In this document: positions 1 to 8,979 of the stretch, one piece after another
How the letters are laid out: every line of letters begins with the position of its first letter
How positions within the stretch are numbered: position 1 is the stretch's first letter
Assembly: GCA_023336205.1 (NCBI GenBank)
Contig: JALQCR010000025.1
Location: 37,997 to 101,996, forward strand
Reading direction: 5' to 3'
DNA length: 64,000 nt
Source: Pseudanabaena sp. Salubria-1
GTDB lineage: Bacteria; Cyanobacteriota; Cyanobacteriia; Pseudanabaenales; Pseudanabaenaceae
Notes under the pieces: model-generated
Told to the model about the DNA's origin: nothing
Database searches by the model: none
Seen by the model: the letters and a program-made list of their open reading frames with translations, nothing else
Position numbers and translations under genes: made by a program

Positions 1-730
1 TATAAGGCATGACATCAGAGGTAGTTTCCTTATGTTCCAAATTTCGCAAACGGATATCAGATCGTAAGTAACTCAAGAGAGCATCGATACCTTCTCGACT
101 ACCTGCGATCGTTGAATTAATGCCTTCCTGAGCTAATAAAATTACCCCTTTGAGTTCGTGTCTATTACAAAAATCTGTAATTGGAGAACGCATAGATTTG
201 TAATCAACTAGATCGGCAAAATGATAGAACGTAGCAACAACAAAAGGATCAGACTTTTCAAAGTACTTTGCAAGAGACTTTTCCATTACAAAATTAGTTA
301 ACTTTTCACCACGACAAGTTACTTGTTGCTCTTTGACCACAGAAAATCCACGACTCTTAAAAAAGGCTCTCGCGGTAATACTTACCTCCACAAATAAACG
401 TTCTATTTTTAATTCTAGAGCCTTAGCCTCGATCGCCCGATATAGCCTTGTGCCAACACCACAGCGCTGATAGTCCTTATGGCAAAAGAAACAATCAATA
501 TGACCATCAGTTTCTAGTTGTGCAAAACCAATGATTTTGTTTTCTTCTTCGGCAACGTAGGTAAAGTTGCTAGAGCAATCTTCTGTCCAATCAGTGAAAT
601 ATAAATCGACAGGTGCCCAAGCTTGAACCTGTGCAGGCAAGTAGTCGCGAATATTGACCTCTCGAATTGTGTCATGGAATAACTGCGCGATCTGTTCGCT
701 GTCTTGTTCTTGGAATAGTCGAATTAGCAT
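1..730 (-). CDS. GNAT acetyltransferase fused in frame to a TrhO (UPF0176) type domain, partial
   Basis: The reading frame opens with ATG at 730 and stays open to the window edge, so the C-terminus is missing. Residues 1 to about 150 form a GNAT N-acetyltransferase domain with the acetyl-CoA motif QRCGVGTRLY and a following ARAFFKSRGF segment. With no stop, the frame continues into FYHFADLVDYKSMR and LLAQEGINSTIAGS. These match the N-terminal domain of TrhO/YceA, a rhodanese-family enzyme that hydroxylates U34 of tRNA. I followed the frame codon by codon across the junction (about 250-310) and found no frameshift. The rhodanese active-site cysteine would lie outside the window. TrhO and GNAT are normally separate proteins; the acetyl acceptor is unknown. 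Confidence 0.85.
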   Translation of the reverse strand, partial: MLIRLFQEQDSEQIAQLFHDTIREVNIRDYLPAQVQAWAPVDLYFTDWTEDCSSNFTYVAEEENKIIGFAQLETDGHIDCFFCHKDYQRCGVGTRLYRAIEAKALELKIERLFVEVSITARAFFKSRGFSVVKEQQVTCRGEKLTNFVMEKSLAKYFEKSDPFVVATFYHFADLVDYKSMRSPITDFCNRHELKGVILLAQEGINSTIAGSREGIDALLSYLRSDIRLRNLEHKETTSDVMPY

Positions 731-747
731 AGTTTAATCTCAAATAT

Positions 748-781
748 TAAGATGGGCGGCGCATAGCGCCACCCATCTTAT
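748..781. other. Palindromic hairpin with a GGCGGCGC core
   Basis: A near-perfect inverted repeat lies in the gap between the GNAT/TrhO start and the mnmE terminator. It belongs to the many hairpins in this window whose apex is GCGC plus a short loop plus GCGC. It sits just upstream of the minus-strand gene start, so it may be a structured leader rather than a terminator. Confidence 0.5.
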
Positions 782-817
782 ACAATAACGCGATCGCAGA
801 TTGTTTATATGATCAAA

Positions 818-868
818 CCCCAAAAAAGCAAATCGCCCGCTAAGCAGGCGATTCGCTTTTTTTTGGGG
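818..868 (-). terminator. Rho-independent terminator of mnmE
   Basis: A long GC-rich stem (arms around AAATCGCC and GGCGATT) with A-rich and T-rich flanks lies directly after the mnmE stop codon. On the minus strand the stem is followed by a U-run, as expected for an intrinsic terminator. Confidence 0.75.
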
Positions 869-872
869 CTAG

Positions 873-2342
873 CTACTTACCAATACAAAATCTACTAAAA
901 ATTTGATCTAAAACGGACTCGCTAACTTCTTCACCTGTAATCTCACCGATCGCACTAATGGCATCTCGTAAATCAATTGTCCAGAAATCAAGTGGTAACT
1001 GATCAGCGATCGCAATTTGGACATTAGCTAATGATTGAACAACACGCAATAAACAAGCTTTCTGACGTTGATTGATGGCAACCTCAAGATTTGCTGCTGC
1101 GATCGCATCTTGGTGGATACATTGCAAAATTGCTGTTTCTAGATCCTCGATTCCCTGTTGTTGAGAAGCCGCAGTTTTGACAATGGGAATACCCTCACCC
1201 CCCAGCCCCCTCTCCCGCAGGAGAGGGGGAGTAAGAATTTGCTCTTGATCTCCTCTCCCCATAGAAGATTGGGTGAGGGATTCTTGCTCCCCTCTCCCCA
1301 TGGGAGAGGGGCTGGGGGTGAGGGCAAGATCAATCTTATTAATCACCAAAATCACAGGGTGATCGCATACAGTTGCATATATTTCTGCATCCTTCTCAAT
1401 CCAGCCCACACTAGCATCAATTACCATCAGCACTAAATCCGCAGACTGAGCAGCTTGGCGTGATCGCTCCACCCCGATCTTCTCTACCACATCTTCCGTT
1501 TCTCTAATCCCAGCAGTATCGAGAACTTGAATAGGAATCCCACCAACTACCAATTGTGAATCGACAACGTCACGGGTTGTCCCAGGTAAATCCGTAACGA
1601 TCGCCCGATCGCTACGGCTCCATGCATTTAACAAACTGGATTTACCAACATTTGGACGACCAACGATCGCTACTTTTAGCCCCGTTCGCAATAGTTCACC
1701 GCGATCGGCAGTTGCTAAAATCTGTTGTGATTCCTGAGAAACTGCGAGAATTTCTGCTTTTACCCATTTCACATCAAGGGGTGGTAAATCATCTTCAAAA
1801 TCAATTCTTGCTTCAATTTCCGTTAAAATATTCAAGCATTTACTACGCAAATATTTTAAAGACTGCGCGAGTTTGCCACGGAGAGAAGTGATCGCAGCTT
1901 GAGCAGCTTGAGCAGACTTAGCTCCGACTAAATCATTAATACTTTCAGCTTGGGTAAGATCGATTCGACCATTGAGAAAGGCTCTTAAACTAAATTCCCC
2001 TGCCTCCGCCAACCTCGCACCTTGCTCTAGACAAAGATTTAGTACCTGCTGAACTGCCATAATCCCCCCATGACAATGAAATTCCACAATATCTTCACGG
2101 GTAAAAGAACGTGGCGCTTTCATCAATAACAAAAGACTTTCATCGACAATGGCTTTCGTCGAGGGATGTTTCACATAGCCATAAAGAATGCGATGACTTT
2201 CCCATGCTTGTTTACCCCCTGCATAAAAAATTTGCTGCGCGATCGCTACCGCACGATCTCCTGACAATCGCACAATACCCACACTGCCCTGTTGTGGTGA
2301 AATAGCAGTAGCAATTGCCGCGATCGTATCAGATAAACTCAT
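873..2342 (-). CDS. mnmE: tRNA uridine-5-carboxymethylaminomethyl(34) synthesis GTPase MnmE
   Basis: MnmE works with MnmG to modify the wobble uridine of certain tRNAs. The protein has the N-terminal tetrahydrofolate-binding domain (start MSLSDTIAAIATA, HCHGG near residue 90), a helical domain, and an inserted Ras-like G domain with GRPNVGKSSL (G1), DLPGTTRD (G2), DTAG (G3) and NKID (G4). It ends in FCIGK, the conserved C-terminal CxGK motif. The length is 489 residues against about 455-460 for the family. The excess, about residues 340-384, is encoded by a palindromic intergenic-type repeat inserted in frame between G4 and the following G5 region. All core motifs survive, so the enzyme is probably active. 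Confidence 0.95.
   Translation of the reverse strand: MSLSDTIAAIATAISPQQGSVGIVRLSGDRAVAIAQQIFYAGGKQAWESHRILYGYVKHPSTKAIVDESLLLLMKAPRSFTREDIVEFHCHGGIMAVQQVLNLCLEQGARLAEAGEFSLRAFLNGRIDLTQAESINDLVGAKSAQAAQAAITSLRGKLAQSLKYLRSKCLNILTEIEARIDFEDDLPPLDVKWVKAEILAVSQESQQILATADRGELLRTGLKVAIVGRPNVGKSSLLNAWSRSDRAIVTDLPGTTRDVVDSQLVVGGIPIQVLDTAGIRETEDVVEKIGVERSRQAAQSADLVLMVIDASVGWIEKDAEIYATVCDHPVILVINKIDLALTPSPSPMGRGEQESLTQSSMGRGDQEQILTPPLLRERGLGGEGIPIVKTAASQQQGIEDLETAILQCIHQDAIAAANLEVAINQRQKACLLRVVQSLANVQIAIADQLPLDFWTIDLRDAISAIGEITGEEVSESVLDQIFSRFCIGK
1192..1324. repeat. Palindromic interspersed repeat inserted inside mnmE
   Basis: About 133 bp flanked by inverted termini CCCTCACCCCCCAGCCCC and GGGGCTGGGGGTGAGGG, with internal CTCTCCC/GGGAGAG units. 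This is the common cyanobacterial repeat style that is usually intergenic. Here it is translated as a Pro/Arg/Gly-rich insert with repeated MGRG units in the MnmE G domain. Confidence 0.85.
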
Positions 2343-2403
2343 TAACTACCCTCAAAAACGGCTAAATGACTTATGATTATTTACAGAACTTTACGCTAAA
2401 GTG

Positions 2404-2464
2404 CGAACCAATGAACTTGGTGGAAGTGTTGCTTTGCAACACTTCCACCAAGTTCATTTTGGTT
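2404..2464. other. Long perfect hairpin in the 317-bp mnmE/kinase gap
   Basis: The arms read GAACCAATGAACTTGGTGG and its complement, with the apex GTTGCTTTGCAAC. The rest of the gap 2343-2659 is AT-rich and presumably holds the promoters of the divergent genes. No coding region or known RNA was recognised there. Confidence 0.6.
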
Positions 2465-2659
2465 CGTTTGACCGAAAATTATTGTATAATCGATATATAT
2501 CAAGATAGATATATGATTGTATCTAAAAATTAAAAATCAATTTTGCTTGGTTGGGGAAATATATCTGACAAAGAAGGCCTTTCAGAATATCAAGGCTTTT
2601 TTAATATATTAACTTTTATCTGTTTTCGGGCTAATTTTTTATCCGCGTCCTCTTAAATT

Positions 2660-5600
2660 ATGGCTAAAGCTACTAAAGGTGATTTATCAATCTACCAAAA
2701 AAGGCGTACCAATTCTCCAAATCGGGCGACAGAAAAAGCAGGGAGCTATGAGATTAAAGAGTCTCTAAGATTGCACCAAGCAATTTTAGATAGTGCCAAT
2801 TACTCGATTATTGCAACGACCGTGGATGGGGTGATTTGTACTTTTAATGCCACAGCTGAGCGTTGGCTGGGTTATTCAGCTTTAGAAATCATAGGGAATT
2901 GTACTCCTGAGCGCTTTCATGAGCCTTTGGAAATTCAACAACAGGCGTTCAGCTTAACAAAAGAGCTAGGGAGAGAAATTTCCGCAGGGTTTGAGGTATT
3001 TGTCGCCAAAGCGAAACTAGGACAAAGTGAAGAGAGCGAGTGGACTTATATTCGTAAAGATGGATCACGTTTTCCTGTAATGCTCTCAATTTCAGCACTG
3101 CGGAATAATGATAATCAGATTTCGGGTTTTTTAGGCATTGCTTGCGACATCTCCAAGAGGAAGCAAGCCGAAGACAAATTGCAAGATACATTACGCGAGT
3201 TAGCATTTCAAAAATTTGCCCTTGATCAATCTGCGATCGTTGCTGTTACAGATTTGGATGGGAAGATCACTTACGCAAACAGTAAATTTTGCGAAATCTC
3301 TGGATACAGTCAAGATGAACTATCAGGCAAGAATCATCGATTTATTAATTCAGCATATCATCCACCTAATTTTTTTGCTGAGCTATGGAATACCATCTCC
3401 AGTGGAAAAGTATGGCGTGGTGAAATCCGTAATAAGACTAAAGATGGAGCGATTTACTGGACTGATAGCACGATCGTGCCTTTATTAGATGATCATGGTA
3501 AGCCCATAAAATATCTATCAATTCGCTTTGATATTAGCGATCGCAAAAAATTTGAAGAAACTCTTCGTCTCCAAGAACGGGCGATCGCTTCTAGCCATAA
3601 TGGCATCGTGATCACAGACTGTCGTCTCCCTAACAATGCAGTTGTCTATGTAAATTCTGCGTTTGAAAAAATCACGGGCTATATATCTAGTGAAGTAATC
3701 GGCAAAAATTGTCGTTTCTTACAAGGAACCGATGTATTCCAACCTGAGAAAGATATTCTTAGGAATGCAATTAATAAAGGAGAATCTTGCAGTGTGGTGA
3801 TTAGGAACTATCGCAAAGATGGTTCTTTATTTTGGAATGAATTAAATGTTTCACCAATCTTTGATGACATGGGCAGGGCGACTCACTTCATCGGTATCCA
3901 AACCGATATCACGGCTCGAAAAGAAGCGGAAAAAGATTTAAAGAGGCAGATGCGCCTCACCGTATTACTTAATCGAATTACTGATGAAATTCGCCAAAGC
4001 CTTGATATTGAGAGTATTTTTCAAACGGCTGCTCATCAAATCCAGTTAGCTTTTCGGGCTAGCCGTTGCCTCATTTACAAACTAGACTATGAAGATCAAA
4101 CCTCAGTTCTAGAACCTCATATTTCTCTGATGTCAGAGCAATTAGCTGACAAAATCTTTTCTGTAAAAGATTTTGAACTACCTTTGTTAAATAGTGCTTT
4201 CGGGCAAAGAGTTTCCAATCAAGATCAGGCGATCGCAATTACCAATGTATACGCAGAGGAAGATTTAGGTGATCTTGGGGAATTGTTCTATCGAATGCAA
4301 CTGCGATCGCTTTTAGCTATACGCACTTCATCCCATGGATTGACCAATGGCATCATTTTATTGCACCATTGTAATAGCTTTCATGAATGGACAATTGAAG
4401 AGAAAGAGTTGCTTGAATCTGTGGCAAATCAAGTCAGTATAGCTCTGTCGCAGGCAAATTTACTCATTCAAGAAACCCGTCAACGCGAACAACTAATCAA
4501 ACAAAATGCTGAACTAGAAGAAGCCCGAATTATTGCGGAAGCAGCCAACCGCTCAAAAAGTGATTTCTTGGCAACAATGAGTCATGAGATTCGTACACCC
4601 ATGAATGCGGTAATTGGGATGACGGGAGTCTTACTCGACACAAATCTAACTAAAGAGCAACGAGAATTTGTGGAGATTGCCCGCAATGCAGGTAGTACAT
4701 TGCTAACGATCATCAATGATATTTTAGACTTTTCTAAAATTGAATCAGGACATCTGGAATTAGAAGAACAAACCTTTGATTTGCGAACATGCTTAGAAAA
4801 TACCATCGAGTTGCTGTCAGCCAAAGCCTTAGAAAAAGAGATTGAACTTGATTATTTTATTCATCCAGATGTGGATTTAATTATAATTGGTGATATGAAT
4901 CGATTACGACAAGTTTTGGCAAATTTAATTGGTAATGCAATCAAATTTACTAGTCGAGGTTCTGTAAATATTTCAGTTACGCAAGTACTTGTTTCACATT
5001 ATTTACGTTGTGAACTCAGCGATCACCATGAAGAAACTCAGTTATTAAGAACCTTACAATTCGCAGTTAAAGATACGGGGATTGGCATTCCTAGCGATCG
5101 CTTACATCGATTATTTCAACCCTTTAGCCAAGTTGATGCTTCTACCACAAGGCAATATGGTGGTACTGGGCTAGGACTGGCGATTAGTAAGCGTCTATGT
5201 GAACTCATGGGCGGCACAATGTGGGTGGAGAGCAGTGTTAAGGAAGGTTCTACCTTTTACTTTACGATTACTGCTCCTGTGAATGTTTGGGGACAACCTA
5301 CGACAATCAGTATTTCTCCCACTCAGCCTACGACTCGAACTTATTCAGGTTTACAGAAGCAAAGCTTTGTTTTTGATCCTCAAATGGCTATGCATCATCC
5401 GTTGCGAATTTTGCTAGCTGAAGACAATATTGTTAATCAAAAAGTTGCCATACATATTTTGCACCGTATGGGCTATCAGGCGGATGTGGCGAATAATGGG
5501 TTAGAGGTAATATCTGCACTTTTACAGCAACCCTATGACTTGGTGTTTATGGATATGCAGATGCCAGAGATGGATGGGCTTGAAACTACTCGATCGATCG

Positions 5601-6145
5601 AACAAAATTGTCAAAATGGTAAAATCTTATTTAAACCAAGGATTGTAGCGATGACCGCCAATGCCATGCAAGGCGATCGGGAGATCTGTCTAGCGGCAGG
5701 TATGGATGACTATCTCAGCAAACCAATCCATAATTCTGAACTCGTTCGGGTGTTAGGAGAATGTCCATCAGTGAAGCCAAGTAACACTGTGACCTTATCT
5801 TCAATCAACATGTCTACACTTCTTGAAACAGCTAGTGACATCGGTGGCGAAGATCCAGAATTTTTGATAGAACTAATCGACAGTTATCTAGATAATTCGC
5901 AATCGCTCCTCCAACAGCTATATACTAGCCTTGCACAGAAAAATTTTGAGGTGATGTTGCTGGCAGTACATACCTTAAAATCTAGCAGTAGTGTAATTGG
6001 GGCTGAATATCTCGCAACTCTATGCCGTGAATTGGAAACAAATCTACGTAAGCAAGCATATGAGGACTTAGATATCAAAATCAATAAAATTACTGATGAG
6101 TATGCAAATGTTAAATCTGAATTGGAGCATGAAAAATATCACTAA
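2660..6145 (+). CDS. Hybrid histidine kinase: PAS-PAS-LOV-GAF-HisKA-HATPase-REC-Hpt
   Basis: A cytoplasmic multi-sensor kinase of 1161 residues with no membrane segment. In order: PAS about 35-165, PAS about 180-300, a PAS of LOV type about 305-425, GAF about 435-605, HisKA with phospho-acceptor H642 in MSHEIRTPMN, HATPase with GTGLGLAISKR, REC with phospho-acceptor D965 in FMDMQMPEMDG, and Hpt with H1104 in VHTLKSSSS. The third PAS carries GKNCRFLQG, whose C351 is the cysteine that forms the flavin adduct in LOV photoreceptors, followed by NYRKDGSLFWN and FIGIQTD. Blue-light control is therefore likely. The GAF domain shows no obvious bilin-binding cysteine. The next gene begins 27 bp downstream and is probably co-transcribed. 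Confidence 0.92.
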   Translation: MAKATKGDLSIYQKRRTNSPNRATEKAGSYEIKESLRLHQAILDSANYSIIATTVDGVICTFNATAERWLGYSALEIIGNCTPERFHEPLEIQQQAFSLTKELGREISAGFEVFVAKAKLGQSEESEWTYIRKDGSRFPVMLSISALRNNDNQISGFLGIACDISKRKQAEDKLQDTLRELAFQKFALDQSAIVAVTDLDGKITYANSKFCEISGYSQDELSGKNHRFINSAYHPPNFFAELWNTISSGKVWRGEIRNKTKDGAIYWTDSTIVPLLDDHGKPIKYLSIRFDISDRKKFEETLRLQERAIASSHNGIVITDCRLPNNAVVYVNSAFEKITGYISSEVIGKNCRFLQGTDVFQPEKDILRNAINKGESCSVVIRNYRKDGSLFWNELNVSPIFDDMGRATHFIGIQTDITARKEAEKDLKRQMRLTVLLNRITDEIRQSLDIESIFQTAAHQIQLAFRASRCLIYKLDYEDQTSVLEPHISLMSEQLADKIFSVKDFELPLLNSAFGQRVSNQDQAIAITNVYAEEDLGDLGELFYRMQLRSLLAIRTSSHGLTNGIILLHHCNSFHEWTIEEKELLESVANQVSIALSQANLLIQETRQREQLIKQNAELEEARIIAEAANRSKSDFLATMSHEIRTPMNAVIGMTGVLLDTNLTKEQREFVEIARNAGSTLLTIINDILDFSKIESGHLELEEQTFDLRTCLENTIELLSAKALEKEIELDYFIHPDVDLIIIGDMNRLRQVLANLIGNAIKFTSRGSVNISVTQVLVSHYLRCELSDHHEETQLLRTLQFAVKDTGIGIPSDRLHRLFQPFSQVDASTTRQYGGTGLGLAISKRLCELMGGTMWVESSVKEGSTFYFTITAPVNVWGQPTTISISPTQPTTRTYSGLQKQSFVFDPQMAMHHPLRILLAEDNIVNQKVAIHILHRMGYQADVANNGLEVISALLQQPYDLVFMDMQMPEMDGLETTRSIEQNCQNGKILFKPRIVAMTANAMQGDREICLAAGMDDYLSKPIHNSELVRVLGECPSVKPSNTVTLSSINMSTLLETASDIGGEDPEFLIELIDSYLDNSQSLLQQLYTSLAQKNFEVMLLAVHTLKSSSSVIGAEYLATLCRELETNLRKQAYEDLDIKINKITDEYANVKSELEHEKYH

Positions 6146-6172
6146 ACTCTTTAGGTAGACGCATATCTGTTA

Positions 6173-7240
6173 ATGTCAATTTTACCGTCTAACCATGTAA
6201 TGACCACCGATGAAAATAGTGATCGCAGTAAGCATCCAAGCCTAACAATAAGTCAAAAAACTAATTTTTTTGAAACACCATCATCTAAGCCTCCTTTAAT
6301 TTTAATTGTAGATGATGATTCTTTCATGCGAAAAATCTTGGTGCGGTATTTGGAGCGCGAAAATTATCGTGTGGTTGAAGCGACTAATGGCATGGAGGCT
6401 TTAAAAATTTATCAAGAATTTCACCCAGATATAATTTTACTGGATGCAATGATGCCAGTTCTAGATGGATTTGAATGTTGTTCCCGTCTCCAAAAGCTGC
6501 CAAATGGCGATCATACTCCCGTATTAATTATCACTGCTCTTGAAGATCGAGAGTCTGTAGATCGCGCCTATGGGGTAGGAGCTTCGGACTATGTAACTAA
6601 GCCAATTCACTGGGCTGTCTTGCGCCAAAGGGTACGACGTTTGCTCGATCAAGCTAATCTTCGCCAACAGCTTGAATCAGCCAATCAACAATTAGCAATT
6701 GTTGTCCAAGAATTAAGAAGATTAGTCTCAATTGATGGCTTAACCCAAGTGGCTAATCGTCGCTGTCTAGATGAATATCTGGAGCAAGAATGTAGACGAT
6801 CGCATAGGGAACAAATTCCGCTTTCATTAGTGTTATGTGACATCGACTTTTTTAAAAACTATAACGATAATTACGGGCATCAAGAGGGCGATCGCTGCTT
6901 GCAGGAAATCGCCAATGCAATTAGTAAATCCACCAATCGTCCTGCGGATTTGGTCGCTCGGTATGGAGGGGAAGAATTTGCAATTATTTTGCCGAATACC
7001 GATGCCGAAGGAGCTTTGAATGTGGCGATTCGGGCTACAGAAATTGTGCGATCGCTACAACTGCCCCATGCTTTCTCTAAAGTCGCCGATCATGTGACGA
7101 TTAGCTGCGGGGTTGCAACACTTGTTCCAGCTCATGGGTTTGAAGTGCTCCATTTACTCAAATCAGCTGATCGCGCCCTATATCTTGCTAAAGCTGAAGG
7201 TCGCAACTGTGTCAGGCAAAATGCATACGTCCCAGATTAA
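6173..7240 (+). CDS. Response regulator with REC and GGDEF (diguanylate cyclase) domains
   Basis: Residues about 40-160 form a receiver domain: DDDSF acidic patch, phospho-acceptor D91 in LLDAMMPVLDG, and the conserved Lys in YVTKP. A short coiled linker leads to a GGDEF domain (about 190-350) with DIDFFKNYND and the catalytic loop YGGEEF, so it should make cyclic di-GMP. It follows the LOV hybrid kinase by 27 bp. Co-transcription and phosphotransfer through that kinase's Hpt domain are inferred. The architecture matches the PleD/WspR type of light- or stress-controlled cyclases. Confidence 0.92.
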   Translation: MSILPSNHVMTTDENSDRSKHPSLTISQKTNFFETPSSKPPLILIVDDDSFMRKILVRYLERENYRVVEATNGMEALKIYQEFHPDIILLDAMMPVLDGFECCSRLQKLPNGDHTPVLIITALEDRESVDRAYGVGASDYVTKPIHWAVLRQRVRRLLDQANLRQQLESANQQLAIVVQELRRLVSIDGLTQVANRRCLDEYLEQECRRSHREQIPLSLVLCDIDFFKNYNDNYGHQEGDRCLQEIANAISKSTNRPADLVARYGGEEFAIILPNTDAEGALNVAIRATEIVRSLQLPHAFSKVADHVTISCGVATLVPAHGFEVLHLLKSADRALYLAKAEGRNCVRQNAYVPD

Positions 7241-7251
7241 TAAATAGTGTA

Positions 7252-7354
7252 ATACCAATTCACAAAAGTGTGGCAACACTTCTGTGAATTAAAAACTAAA
7301 CCCTGTAAGGGTTTTAAAAACACAAAATGGCATAGCCATTTTGTGTTTTGGTAT
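7252..7354. repeat. 103-bp MITE-like repeat, ATACCAA/TTGGTAT family
   Basis: Starts ATACCAATTCACAAAAGTG and ends CATTTTGTGTTTTGGTAT. It consists of an end hairpin, a central AAACCCTGTAAGGGTTT palindrome and a second hairpin. Related copies or halves occur at 8902-8943, 19193-19288, 33828-33930, 39898-40001 and 42532-42634. The TA inside each terminus suggests TA-targeted insertion. A GGCGGCGCGAAGCGCCGCC hairpin follows at about 7357-7377. Confidence 0.85.
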
Positions 7355-7466
7355 AAGGCGGCGCGAAGCGCCGCCTTACGACATAGTAAAATCGCGACGT
7401 TCTCGAAAATATGGTACGGTCTTACCTGAATGCTATAAGACTAAACTACGGTAATCGCATAATTTT

Positions 7467-8081
7467 ATGGAATGGCATATTACGGACGCACAAAGCCTAG
7501 CAATAATCGACAACGAGATTGGTGAACACTCACTTTCACCAGCCGAATATGAAATTGTGCGCCAAGTAATTTATGCCACCGCAGATTTTGAATATAAAAA
7601 TCTTGTCAGGTTCTCTGAGCAAGCTTTACAGGCTGGAGCCGCAGCCCTTGCTACCCGTACAACAATTATCGTCGATGTGCCAACCGTCCAAGCTGCCATC
7701 TTTCCGAAAATCTGTGATACTTTTGCGAATCCCATTTATTGCGGCGTAGAGGCGATCACTCGTCCCCAAAAAGGCAAAACCCAAGCAGCATGGGGGATCG
7801 AAACCTTGGCAAAGCGTTATCCCGAAGCAATTTTTGTGATCGGAGAGTCGCAAACAGCGCTAGCCACTCTCGTGGATCTAATCGAGATGGAGGATGTCAA
7901 GCCTGCGCTGGTAATTGGCACTCCCGCTGGATTTATTGATACTGATGTGATCAAGTCTCGCTTAAATGATTCATTAATTCCTCATATTCGCGTCGATGGT
8001 CGTAAAGGCAATGCGATCGCTGCGGCTGCTATATTCAATTCTCTGGTCAGCTTGGCGTGGCAAGCCTACGGAAATAAATAA
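7467..8081 (+). CDS. cobH: Precorrin-8X methylmutase
   Basis: CobH/CbiC moves a methyl group from C11 to C12 of precorrin-8X, making hydrogenobyrinate or its cobalt form, in cobalamin biosynthesis. The 204-residue length is normal. Family features are the N-terminal I-x-x-x-S segment, VVDVPTVQAAI-like core, VIGTPAGFIDT and the C-terminal GRKGNAIAAAAIFNSL. It stands alone between a repeat and a terminator, with no other cobalamin gene beside it. I saw no cobalamin riboswitch in the 110 bp upstream. Confidence 0.92.
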   Translation: MEWHITDAQSLAIIDNEIGEHSLSPAEYEIVRQVIYATADFEYKNLVRFSEQALQAGAAALATRTTIIVDVPTVQAAIFPKICDTFANPIYCGVEAITRPQKGKTQAAWGIETLAKRYPEAIFVIGESQTALATLVDLIEMEDVKPALVIGTPAGFIDTDVIKSRLNDSLIPHIRVDGRKGNAIAAAAIFNSLVSLAWQAYGNK

Positions 8082-8082
8082 C

Positions 8083-8113
8083 ATTAAAGTCGTCGCGAAG
8101 CGACGACTTTAAT
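8083..8113. terminator. Hairpin between cobH and the pentapeptide gene
   Basis: The stem ATTAAAGTCGTCGC/GCGACGACTTTAAT with apex GAA lies between two converging genes and could terminate both. Confidence 0.65.
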
Positions 8114-8116
8114 ATT

Positions 8117-8848
8117 TCAAGACCAGATAATGCCTGATAGATTTGCCTCTTGTGTTAGCATTCCCTCAGTGGAGGCATCAGCCATTTTAGATTTACTTAA
8201 GTTCGCCTTATAGAAATTCACACGGGTTAAGTCAGAGCCTTGAAGATTAGCACTAGTCAAATCAGCTTCGCTGAGATCAGCATCACATAGACTAGCTCCA
8301 TACAAACTTGCAAAGGTCAGATCTACCTCAGAGAGCATTGCTTTATTCAGATTTGCTCCATTGAGACTCGCCCGACTGAGATCGGCCCGTTGCAACATAG
8401 CTTCATTTAGGTTCGCTCCAAATAACCTTGCATCCCTGAGAATCGCCTCACTTAGATCGGCTCGATTTAGCTTTGCCTTGCCCATATTTGCACCTGTCAG
8501 TTTGGCGCGAGGCAATTTTGCTTTGTTAAGAATTGCTCCATATAAATTCACGCCATAAAGTCTGGCATCACTAAGATTTGCTTCGCTAAGATCTGCTTCA
8601 CCTAAGTCAGCACCACTAAAATTTGCGCTGACAAGATTGGCTCGATAGAGCTTAGCACCATTAAAGTCTGCCCCATTAAGCTTAGCATTGCTTAAATTTG
8701 CGCCGTAGAGGCTGGATTCACTCAGATTCGCCCCACTAAGGTCGGCATGACTCAAGTCAATCCCATTCATATCAGTTCTGCTGAGATTTACTCCCGCAAA
8801 GTTACGACGACCTGCATGATATCCATTGATTAATTCGCTTACTTCCAT
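8117..8848 (-). CDS. Pentapeptide repeat protein
   Basis: Nearly the whole protein is tandem A(D/N)LSx pentapeptides such as ANLSN, ADLSE and ANLNE, which fold as a right-handed quadrilateral beta-helix. The ATG at 8848 starts MEVSELINGYHAGRRNF, the usual N-terminus of cyanobacterial members, so I prefer it to the longer reading frame that opens at 8914 inside a repeat-bearing region. No signal peptide or membrane segment is seen. The biochemical role is unknown for most cyanobacterial pentapeptide proteins, and nothing nearby suggests a quinolone-resistance type function. Confidence 0.88.
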   Translation of the reverse strand: MEVSELINGYHAGRRNFAGVNLSRTDMNGIDLSHADLSGANLSESSLYGANLSNAKLNGADFNGAKLYRANLVSANFSGADLGEADLSEANLSDARLYGVNLYGAILNKAKLPRAKLTGANMGKAKLNRADLSEAILRDARLFGANLNEAMLQRADLSRASLNGANLNKAMLSEVDLTFASLYGASLCDADLSEADLTSANLQGSDLTRVNFYKANLSKSKMADASTEGMLTQEANLSGIIWS

Positions 8849-8901
8849 TAAGTTTTCACCATTTTTTAATAAATAATTTCTTCCCTCAAAAGAATAAGCG
8901 T

Positions 8902-8943
8902 TATACCAATTCACAAAAATGTGACAACATTTTTGTGAATTGG
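8902..8943. repeat. Half copy of the ATACCAA repeat
   Basis: Only the first hairpin of the 103-bp family is present (ATACCAATTCACAAAA and its complement). It lies just upstream of the pentapeptide gene, in its probable promoter region. Confidence 0.65.
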
Positions 8944-8979
8944 TTAAATTATTGGAATAGGATATGGCGCACAGCCCTA

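Noticed and set aside
1158..1436. Plus and minus frames rich in Pro/Arg over the mnmE repeat
   Set aside because: They are shadows of the palindromic repeat inside mnmE.
7380..7466. Possible cobalamin riboswitch before cobH
   Set aside because: No B12-box-like sequence and too little space after the repeat.
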